From Bacteroidales bacterium (lineage in GTDB: Bacteria > Bacteroidota > Bacteroidia > Bacteroidales > UBA10428), in NCBI GenBank assembly GCA_016936215.1, contig JAFGPL010000135.1, positions 1-39,236 on the forward strand: 39,236 nt of DNA, read 5' to 3'. The stretch's first letter is position 1. Every line of letters starts with the position of its first letter. Of the stretch, positions 33,418 through 39,236 are shown piece by piece. The notes under the pieces were generated by a model that saw only the letters and a list, made by a program, of their open reading frames with translations, was not told where the DNA came from and did not search any database. The position numbers and the translations under genes are program-made.

Positions 33418-34440
33418 TTATAATTTGAAGGTGTTTCCGCTCCTCAGCAACTGGTCTACATTTTTAGGGCCGCCGTTTTTCCGGGCATTTCTTATTTGGC
33501 TGTATAATACACTTTCGTATACTTCGCTCTGCCAGCTTCGTATAACGCCCATAGCCACTGGGTAATCGGGCAGCATCATTCTTGAAAGCATGTAAGCCCT
33601 TACATCATCTGCGTTGTGGGCATTATGTACCAGGATGTCGTCTTTGGTAACACCGTTTTCACCGATCTTTACCACTACAAATTTCGAACCTACCTGAATG
33701 AGCCCCTTATCGCGGTTTTTACCAAAAATCATAGGTTTTCCGTGTTGCAGGTAAATCTGATTATCTTCACGCAATTCTTTTGAGGTAATCTCCTCATGTA
33801 CTTTATTGTTAAAAATCACACAGTTTTCAAGAATTTCAACCAGCGAAGTGCCCTTATGGCGGGCAGCTTCTATAAAAACCTCTTTCATCATCTGCAGGTC
33901 ATTATCAACAGTGCGTGCATAAAACGTACCCTGGGCGCCCATAGCCAGCTCACCGGGCAGAAATGGGTTTTCGATGGTGCCGTCGGGCGATGATTTCGTC
34001 ACGCTTCCTTTCGGAGTTGTTGGTGAATACTGTCCCTTGGTTAACCCGTATATTTTATTATTAAAAAGAAGGATGTTTACATTGATATTTCTCCTGAGGA
34101 TATGGATAAAATGGTTACCCCCGATAGCCATCGAATCGCCGTCGCCCGTAACTACCCAAACACTTAGCTTTGGATTGGCTAATTTGATACCCGATGCAAT
34201 TGAAAAAGCACGGCCGTGCAAGCCATGAAAACCATAGGTATTGATATAATAGGGGAACCTTGATGAACACCCGATTCCGGAAACAAATACCACATTCTCT
34301 TTTTTAATTCCTGTTTCGGGCAAAACTTTCATTATTGCAGATAATACTGCATGTCCGCCGCAACCGGGGCACCATTTAACAGGGCCGTCGAGTTTGAAGT
34401 CTTCCGGTGTCAGTGTGGCGTTTTTTAATTCAAAAGCCAT
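33418..34440 (-). CDS. korB: 2-oxoacid:ferredoxin oxidoreductase, beta subunit
   Basis: A 340-residue thiamine-diphosphate subunit. With KorA it oxidatively decarboxylates a 2-oxoacid (2-oxoglutarate or a close relative) to the acyl-CoA, reducing ferredoxin. Cys24 and Cys27 (WCPGCGGH), Cys58 (GIGCSSRFPYY) and Cys207 (ENCVIF) can bind the 4Fe-4S cluster, and VTGDGDSMAIGGNH (97-110) with LLFNNKIYGLTKGQ is the thiamine-diphosphate/Mg2+ site. Its ATG follows the korA stop codon with no gap (TAAATG), implying translational coupling. It is a cytoplasmic, oxygen-sensitive enzyme type common in anaerobes. Substrate is inferred from general resemblance to KorB rather than from unique residues. Confidence 0.92.
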   Translation of the reverse strand: MAFELKNATLTPEDFKLDGPVKWCPGCGGHAVLSAIMKVLPETGIKKENVVFVSGIGCSSRFPYYINTYGFHGLHGRAFSIASGIKLANPKLSVWVVTGDGDSMAIGGNHFIHILRRNINVNILLFNNKIYGLTKGQYSPTTPKGSVTKSSPDGTIENPFLPGELAMGAQGTFYARTVDNDLQMMKEVFIEAARHKGTSLVEILENCVIFNNKVHEEITSKELREDNQIYLQHGKPMIFGKNRDKGLIQVGSKFVVVKIGENGVTKDDILVHNAHNADDVRAYMLSRMMLPDYPVAMGVIRSWQSEVYESVLYSQIRNARKNGGPKNVDQLLRSGNTFKL

Positions 34441-36288
34441 TTATTTTTCCTCCAGAATTATGTTAAATTTCTGTTTCAGTTCAGATATAAAAAAGGGCAG
34501 GCCTTGCACCTTATTGTATTGCAGGTAATTGTATTGTGGCAGTTTTGACCTGAGATAAGCTGCAAACTGGCCCATGTTAAGTTCACATACAATAATTTTC
34601 CTGAATTTACTGAAAATTTCTTCAGTGTTTATTGGCAATGGGTTAATGTAATTGAACTGGGCAAGGCTGATTTTTTTACCTTGTTGTTGCAGGTCTTTTA
34701 CTGCCGATACCAGTGCCCCGTATGTGCCGCCCCAACCAACCACGAGTAAGTCGCCCGTTTCCTTTCCTGTTAATTGCTGGTGAGGAATGAAATGTGCTAT
34801 TCTCTGCACTTTTTCACTCCTGGTCTGGGTCATGATTTCATGGTTAAACGGGTCATATGAAACCTCACCTGTCACATCGGCTTTTTCAAGTCCCCCTATC
34901 CTGTGCCTCAACCCTTCCTGTCCAGGGAATGCCCAGTATCTCGCAAGGTTTTCGGGGTTGCGGTTGTATGGCTGGTAAGACGCATCATTGTCTTTTACAA
35001 GCGGGGGGGTTATCGCGGGCAGGTTTTTAACCGAAGGTATTTTCCATAGTTCAGAACCGTTTGCAAGATATCCGTCAGAAAGTAAAATAACCGGTGTCAT
35101 GTGTTCCATGGCAAGTTTTGCAGCCATATAGGCATAGTCAAAGCAATTGGCAGGGGTGGAAGCAGCCAGTACCACGCAGGGGCATTCACCATGGCGCCCA
35201 TAAAGGGCCTGCAAGAGATCAGATTGTTCGGTTTTGGTCGGCAAACCGGTGGAAGGCCCGCCACGCTGAACGTCAATCACCACAAGGGGCAGTTCGGTAA
35301 TCACCGCAAGGCCTATGGCTTCACTCTTTAATGCAAGACCGGGACCCGAAGTTGAGGTAGCGCCGAGCCTTCCGGCAAAGGATGCGCCAATGGCAGAGGT
35401 TATCCCGGCTATCTCATCCTCGGCCTGGAAAGTTATAGCATTCAGATGCTTCATTTTTGCCAGTTCCTGCAATATTTCTGTTGCAGGAGTTATGGGGTAT
35501 GAGCCCAGAAAAAGCGGCCTGCCTGATTTTTCTGCTGCAGCCAGCAGGCCCCAGGCAGCCGCCACGTTTCCGTTTATATTTCTGAAAAGCCCCTTGCCCT
35601 TTTTTGCAGGAGGAACCTGAAAAGTTGTGGCAATGGCATCAATGGTTTCGGCATAATTGTACCCGGCATGTAAAACGGCTATGTTGGCTTTAATCAATTC
35701 ATCCTTCCCGTGAAACCTGTCTTTGAGATATTCTTCACCAATTTTCAGTTCGCGGTTGAACAGCCAGAACAACATGCCGGAAACAAACTGGTTTTTGGTT
35801 TTATCTGCAGTCCGCGCATCAAGCCCGAATACTCTTACCGTTGAATTGGTGAGATTGGTAATGGGGGCCTTAATCACAGTATAACCCTCAAGGCTGCCGT
35901 CATGTAAGGGGTCTTCAACATAACCGGCTTTTTTATAGTGTTTGTTATCGAAATTATCAACATCTACAATGATGGTTGCCCCTTTTTTCAACCATTTAAG
36001 GTTAGCCCTTAAGGCGGCAGGGTTCATCGCTACCAGCACGTCGGCTTGGTCGCCCGGGGTCTTTACTTCTTTATGCCCGATGTGTACCTGGAAACCCGAA
36101 ACCCCGGCAATGGTTCCCTGGGGCGCCCGTATCTCAGCCGGGTAATCAGGAAAAGTGGCAAGATCGTTGCCAATAAATGCTGATGTATCGGAAAACTGTG
36201 AACCGGTTAATTGTATCCCGTCGCCCGAGTCCCCGGCAAATTTTACTACCACTTCATCGAGTTCTACAACCCTGGTATTTTTTTTCAT
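34441..36288 (-). CDS. korA: 2-oxoacid:ferredoxin oxidoreductase, alpha subunit with fused gamma domain
   Basis: A 615-residue fusion. Residues about 10-190 are the gamma domain (FAGDSGDGIQLTGSQFS, APQGTIAGVSGFQVHIG, DVLVAMNPAALRANL), and about 215-610 the alpha/pyrimidine-binding part (FLGSYPITPATEILQEL, FQAEDEIAGITSAIGASFAG, TSTSGPGLALKSEAIGLAV, DVQRGGPSTGLPTKTEQSDL). This gamma-alpha order is typical for two-subunit KorAB enzymes. It is the first gene of the korAB unit. No separate ferredoxin or delta subunit gene is adjacent, so an external ferredoxin must serve. The promoter lies in the 249-bp gap shared with the carbonic anhydrase gene, but no clear box was found. Confidence 0.93.
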   Translation of the reverse strand: MKKNTRVVELDEVVVKFAGDSGDGIQLTGSQFSDTSAFIGNDLATFPDYPAEIRAPQGTIAGVSGFQVHIGHKEVKTPGDQADVLVAMNPAALRANLKWLKKGATIIVDVDNFDNKHYKKAGYVEDPLHDGSLEGYTVIKAPITNLTNSTVRVFGLDARTADKTKNQFVSGMLFWLFNRELKIGEEYLKDRFHGKDELIKANIAVLHAGYNYAETIDAIATTFQVPPAKKGKGLFRNINGNVAAAWGLLAAAEKSGRPLFLGSYPITPATEILQELAKMKHLNAITFQAEDEIAGITSAIGASFAGRLGATSTSGPGLALKSEAIGLAVITELPLVVIDVQRGGPSTGLPTKTEQSDLLQALYGRHGECPCVVLAASTPANCFDYAYMAAKLAMEHMTPVILLSDGYLANGSELWKIPSVKNLPAITPPLVKDNDASYQPYNRNPENLARYWAFPGQEGLRHRIGGLEKADVTGEVSYDPFNHEIMTQTRSEKVQRIAHFIPHQQLTGKETGDLLVVGWGGTYGALVSAVKDLQQQGKKISLAQFNYINPLPINTEEIFSKFRKIIVCELNMGQFAAYLRSKLPQYNYLQYNKVQGLPFFISELKQKFNIILEEK

Positions 36289-36537
36289 GAAAAGTAACTA
36301 TTTCTGATATATTTTGGGCACAATTTTAACCAATTTTTAAATGATATATCAATTTTATAAACTGAAAATAAGCTATTTATGATAAAAATCATTTAAAATG
36401 TCACCTCGTTTGGAAAACTTATTTTAAATCAGGATGTTTTAAAATCAACCTACAATGCAGTAATATTTTGATGATGAAATTAAAAAATTATCATGTCATT
36501 TTGCATACTTTAGCTGTAACTATTAATTCTAAATTAG

Positions 36538-37056
36538 ATGGCGCTTATAATTCCCGTCAGGGGCTTTGTACCGAAAATTGGTAAAAACTGTTTTTTGGCA
36601 GAAACTGCTGTAATTATTGGTGATGTCGTTATTGGCGACGATTGCAGCATATGGTTTAACGCTGTATTAAGGGGTGATGTCAACTCCATTTCTATTGGGA
36701 ATAAAGTGAATATTCAGGACGGGGCAGTATTGCATACCCTTTATCAGAAGTCAAAGGTATTTATTGAGGATAATGTTACTGTCGGACATAATGCCACGGT
36801 TCATGGGGCAATTATACACAGCAATGTATTGATCGGGATTGGTGCAACCGTTCTTGATAATGCCGAAATCGCCGAAAATACAATAATTGCAGCCAATGCA
36901 CTGGTACTTTCTGATACAAAAACAGAACCGGGAAGTATTTATGGAGGGGTACCGGCCAAAAAAATAAAAAATATTGAACCGCACCAGACCAAAGAAATGA
37001 TTGAGAAAATTGCCGAAAACTATATTTTTTATGCCGGCTGGTATAAGGAAAGTTAA
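36538..37056 (+). CDS. Gamma carbonic anhydrase-family protein
   Basis: A 172-residue left-handed beta-helix protein with hexapeptide repeats (IIGDVVIGDDCSIWFNAVLRGD, ISIGNKVNIQDGAVLH). The three zinc-binding histidines of the gamma class are present: His66 (VLHTL), His84 and His89 (GHNATVHG); Arg45 and Gln60 match conserved active-site positions. Members hydrate CO2 or act in related metal chemistry; many bacterial members have low or untested activity. It is divergent from korAB, which releases CO2, but no functional link is shown. Cytoplasmic, trimeric by family. Confidence 0.92.
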   Translation: MALIIPVRGFVPKIGKNCFLAETAVIIGDVVIGDDCSIWFNAVLRGDVNSISIGNKVNIQDGAVLHTLYQKSKVFIEDNVTVGHNATVHGAIIHSNVLIGIGATVLDNAEIAENTIIAANALVLSDTKTEPGSIYGGVPAKKIKNIEPHQTKEMIEKIAENYIFYAGWYKES

Positions 37057-37127
37057 ATCAGGCTATAAAGATTATTTTCGCCTATCACATTGTACGAAAC
37101 AAAAAACATCAGGTAAAATACCGATGC

Positions 37128-37169
37128 CATATTGACATTTCACCCCGGATATTTAAGTCATATTGACAT
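37128..37169 (+). repeat. Two identical 11-bp direct repeats upstream of hsp20
   Basis: CATATTGACAT at 37128-37138 and again at 37159-37169. The start-to-start distance is 31 bp, about three helical turns, so both copies face the same side of the DNA. They lie roughly 100-140 bp upstream of the sigma-54-like element. They may be activator sites; the second also contains a TTGACA that could serve as a -35 box. Confidence 0.6.
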
Positions 37170-37191
37170 ACAAGCTTCCTTTCTTTATCAT
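37163..37191 (+). promoter_or_regulatory. Possible sigma-70-like promoter of hsp20
   Basis: TTGACA (37163-37168), 17 bp spacer, TATCAT (37186-37191): a good match to the general -35/-10 pattern but not to the TAnnTTTG pattern typical of Bacteroidota. It would give a leader of about 140 bases. It competes with the sigma-54-like candidate downstream. Confidence 0.35.
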
Positions 37192-37269
37192 AATTTTTTA
37201 TGTAGATGAATATATAAAACATTAATTATCATTAAAATGTAAGAAAAACCTTTTTACGGCTTTTTAAAA

Positions 37270-37285
37270 TGGCACAGCATTTGAA
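37270..37285 (+). promoter_or_regulatory. Possible sigma-54-like promoter of hsp20
   Basis: TGGCACagcatTTGAA: the -24 TGGCAC is exact and the -12 TTG is at the right distance (5-base spacer), but the usual TTGC reads TTGA. The start codon is 55 bp downstream. With the two upstream direct repeats it fits an enhancer-dependent promoter; the imperfect -12 box keeps confidence low. Confidence 0.35.
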
Positions 37286-37326
37286 AAAATTCAAATAAAG
37301 TAAACATAATTTTAAACTAAAAAAAT

Positions 37327-37332
37327 GGAGGA
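37327..37332 (+). promoter_or_regulatory. Shine-Dalgarno that decides the hsp20 start
   Basis: GGAGGA, 7 bases before ATG 37340. An in-frame ATG at 37325 overlaps this site, so using 37340 both restores a classical ribosome binding site and gives the usual family N-terminus (MTLARLTNNWFPS). Confidence 0.8.
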
Positions 37333-37339
37333 ATTAGCC

Positions 37340-37792
37340 ATGACACTTGCAAGATTAACAAACAACTGGTTTCCATCATTTCCTTCATTAATAGACAAAT
37401 TCTTTGATGGAGATTTGATGGATTGGAACAACCGGAATTTTGCTGAGAGTAATTCGACCCTTCCGGCAGTGAATGTAAAGGAAAATGAAAACGAGTTTAT
37501 GATCGAAGTTGCTGCCCCGGGCTTAAAAAAGGGTGATTTTAAATTAAATTACGACAACGGAATGCTCACTATCTCTTCTGAAAAGAAGGATGAAAAACAG
37601 GAAAAAGACGGTGAAAAAGTAACGCGTCGTGAGTTCAGTTACCAGGCATTTCAGCGTTCTTTCACCATTCCTGAAAACATCGTAAACGCAGATAAAATTT
37701 CAGCAAAATATGAAGATGGTATTCTTCATGTGGCATTGCCCAAACGTGAAGAAGTGAAACCAAAACCGGTTAAAGAGATAAAGATTTCATAA
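37340..37792 (+). CDS. Small heat-shock protein, Hsp20/alpha-crystallin family
   Basis: A 150-residue ATP-independent holdase chaperone. The short N-terminal arm (MTLARLTNNWFPSFPSLIDKFF) is followed by the alpha-crystallin domain (about 40-135: PAVNVKENENEFMIEVAAPGLKKGDFKLNY, GMLTISSEKKDEKQ, FQRSFTIPENIVNADKISAKYEDGILHVALPKR) and an IxI-type tail (IKIS) used for oligomer assembly. The start was set by the Shine-Dalgarno. It stands alone with an elaborate upstream region and its own terminator, and converges on a DnaJ-type co-chaperone gene. Regulation by heat or other stress is likely; the sigma factor involved is open. Confidence 0.95.
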   Translation: MTLARLTNNWFPSFPSLIDKFFDGDLMDWNNRNFAESNSTLPAVNVKENENEFMIEVAAPGLKKGDFKLNYDNGMLTISSEKKDEKQEKDGEKVTRREFSYQAFQRSFTIPENIVNADKISAKYEDGILHVALPKREEVKPKPVKEIKIS

Positions 37793-37840
37793 GCGACCAA
37801 CTGTATTGAATGTTAGTGTTTTAAAACTTTTGTTAGTGAT

Positions 37841-37879
37841 GAAGCAATTTCTTGAGAAAAGAGATTGCTTCATTTTTTT
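37841..37879 (+). terminator. Intrinsic terminator after hsp20
   Basis: An 11-bp stem (GAAGCAATTTC at 37841-37851 with GAGATTGCTTC at 37861-37871, one G-U pair) with a 9-base loop, followed by ATTTTTTTA. It works on the plus strand only; no T-run follows on the minus strand. Confidence 0.8.
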
Positions 37880-37943
37880 ATATGCCTGGATATATAGCTT
37901 CAATTTTTAACTTGAAAATTCACTGTTTTATCTCATTTCCGCT

Positions 37944-38897
37944 TCAATTCTGACTAAACATATGATTGTTTTTTAATTCTTTTAACTTCCTAAAAAGCTT
38001 GATTTCTTCTTCAGAAAGGTTTCTTGGTATGATAATGTTTAACTGAACATAGAGGTCTCCCGCTTCACCGGGTTTGCCATATTTCGGGATTCCCCTTCCT
38101 TTAAGCCTTAATTTGCTTCCGGTTTGAGAACCTTTAGGGACTGCAATGCTAAGTTTACCCGACAAGGTTTGAGTTTCAATTTTACCTCCGAGTATAGCAG
38201 TATACAAGTCAATATCCACTTTCTTTACAAGGTCGTAACCTTCAATCACATAATCTTTTTCAGGTACAATTTTAATTTTTATAAGAATATCACCCGGTTT
38301 GCCGCCAGGATGTCCCTGCTGGCCTTTGCCTTTAATTCTGAGTTCCTGCCCGCTGTATGCACCGGGTTTTATTTGTAACCTGAGCTTTTCCCCGTTAACA
38401 CTGAGTAAACGTGATGTGCCATTTAATACTTCTGAAAGAGATAATTCCAACTCAGCCTTGTAATCTCCTCCCTTACGCATTTGTCGTGAGCTTGAAAATC
38501 CTGATGTCCTGATGCCAAAATTTCCAAAAAAAGCATTAAAAAAATCTGAAAAACCGTTCCTGGTTTCACCAAACAAATCTCCTAAATCACCTTCAAAATA
38601 AAAGTTTTCACTGCCTGGTGAACCTTTTCCGAAATGTGAAAAGCCAAAATCGTCCGCATTTGCATGCTGAAATTGTTTCCAGTTTGCACCCAGCTGGTCA
38701 TATTTTTTTCTTTTTTCAGCATCACCAAGCACTTCGTAGGCTTCGTTAATTTCTTTAAATCGTTCCTCAGCCTGTTTATTGCCGGGATTTTTGTCAGGAT
38801 GATATTTTACAGCCAGTTTACGATATGCCTTTTTGATCTCATCCTGTGTTGCGCTTTTTGCAACTCCCAATATTTTGTAATAATCTTTATAGTCCAT
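37944..38897 (-). CDS. DnaJ-type co-chaperone without zinc finger (CbpA-like)
   Basis: A 317-residue type II J-protein. J-domain at 1-70 with HPD at 33-35 ([17 protein letters not shown]), a Gly/Phe-rich linker (about 75-135, with [20 protein letters not shown]), then two C-terminal beta domains (about 140-300: [82 protein letters not shown]). The four CxxCxGxG zinc repeats of DnaJ itself are absent, as in CbpA. It stimulates Hsp70 ATPase and delivers clients. It is not linked to dnaK or grpE here, so it is an accessory J-protein. It converges on hsp20. Confidence 0.93.
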   Translation of the reverse strand: MDYKDYYKILGVAKSATQDEIKKAYRKLAVKYHPDKNPGNKQAEERFKEINEAYEVLGDAEKRKKYDQLGANWKQFQHANADDFGFSHFGKGSPGSENFYFEGDLGDLFGETRNGFSDFFNAFFGNFGIRTSGFSSSRQMRKGGDYKAELELSLSEVLNGTSRLLSVNGEKLRLQIKPGAYSGQELRIKGKGQQGHPGGKPGDILIKIKIVPEKDYVIEGYDLVKKVDIDLYTAILGGKIETQTLSGKLSIAVPKGSQTGSKLRLKGRGIPKYGKPGEAGDLYVQLNIIIPRNLSEEEIKLFRKLKELKNNHMFSQN

Positions 38898-39236
38898 ATG
38901 CCATCTGTTAATGATATTGGTTTTAAAAGTTCATCTTGTTATTGTAACTAATTGTTAAAATTAAAATGACAACCTTATGGTATGATCAAGACCTAAAACT
39001 TCAGATTAAGATTTCAGATAAGTGCAGAAAAACTCATCAAAAAACAGGCCATACCTTTTAGGGTAAATAGTAAAGTCAAATTGTCTCTCAGATACCTTAA
39101 AATGGAAGGACACACTGTCATTTTGGCTTTTGTATGTAATATTTAAATATCAGAACTCCTGATCTGGAATTGAAAAAATAGGAGTTTTAGGGGATTTTAC
39201 CGCAAAATAAAAAAGCGGTAAATTTGGGGATGCAAT
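38898..39236. other. Region upstream of the DnaJ-type gene to the window end
   Basis: No reading frame with recognisable content on either strand. It should contain the promoter of the minus-strand DnaJ gene. On the minus strand TGGCCTgttttTTGAT (39051-39036) resembles a -24/-12 element but is weaker than the one at hsp20. Two small inverted repeats occur: AACTCCT/AGGAGTT (39154-39186) and TTTACCGC/GCGGTAAA (39196-39222). Confidence 0.45.
39196..39222. terminator. Small hairpin near the window end, possible terminator
   Basis: TTTACCGC (39196-39203) and GCGGTAAA (39215-39222) form an 8-bp stem with an AT-rich 11-base loop; a short TTT follows. It may end a transcript from outside the window or be a regulator site. 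Weak evidence. Confidence 0.35.

Noticed and set aside
1-39236. CRISPR array, tRNA, rRNA, prophage or complete insertion sequence
   Set aside because: No regularly spaced repeats, cloverleaf-like sequence, transposase or phage gene was found on either strand.

Overview
The window looks like chromosomal DNA from a member of the Bacteroidota, probably an anaerobic or fermentative Bacteroidales/Marinilabiliales-type organism. The support is indirect but consistent: an AT-rich composition, almost no Shine-Dalgarno sequences, two very large reg_prop/Y_Y_Y hybrid sensor kinases, a TonB-dependent outer-membrane barrel, a LytS/LytTR pair, a Nudix-type arabinose regulator, a ferredoxin-dependent 2-oxoacid oxidoreductase and a promoter of the TTTG/TAnnTTTG type. 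No rRNA, tRNA, CRISPR array, prophage or intact insertion sequence was seen.

Layout. 1-865: end of a heptose-phosphate kinase gene overlapping a sedoheptulose-7-phosphate isomerase gene (LPS heptose synthesis). 894-984: a MITE-like inverted-repeat element that also looks like a bidirectional terminator. 1011-4075 (minus): a GerW/YtfJ-like plus DUF2953-like pair and a KefB-type cation/proton antiporter. 4400-12145: two tandem paralogous hybrid sensor kinases of the HTCS type that end in a receiver domain and have no DNA-binding domain. 12162-17782: a Tat-exported aldo/keto reductase lipoprotein, two GH43-like secreted glycosidases and a DUF1846 protein. 17845-19128: a class I aminotransferase.

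19294-26441 is an L-arabinose utilisation region: two SGLT-type sodium/sugar symporters, a 70-residue two-helix membrane protein, a catalytically dead Nudix regulator (AraR), ribulose-5-phosphate 4-epimerase (AraD) and ribulokinase (AraB), closed by a strong terminator. L-arabinose isomerase is not in the window. Two 19-bp imperfect palindromes with the same geometry, AAG(C/T)GT(A/T)-N5-TAC(A/T)CTT, lie before the symporter genes and on the araR promoter. They are good candidates for the AraR operator and would tie uptake and catabolism into one regulon.

26581-31064: a TonB-dependent barrel protein divergent from a LytS/LytTR two-component pair. 31121-33399: an SDR dehydrogenase (gluconate 5-dehydrogenase-like), a PPK2 polyphosphate kinase and a 96-residue protein of unknown function with an unusually strong Shine-Dalgarno. 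33418-36288: KorA/KorB 2-oxoacid:ferredoxin oxidoreductase. 36538-38897: a gamma carbonic anhydrase, an Hsp20 chaperone and a CbpA-type DnaJ. The Hsp20 upstream region is the second regulatory highlight: two identical 11-bp repeats 31 bp apart, a sigma-54-like -24/-12 candidate, a competing TTGACA/TATCAT candidate, and a strong Shine-Dalgarno that fixes the start.

Most genes belong to known families. No clearly new multi-gene system was found; the less ordinary points are regulatory sites, domain architectures and a few small uncharacterised proteins.
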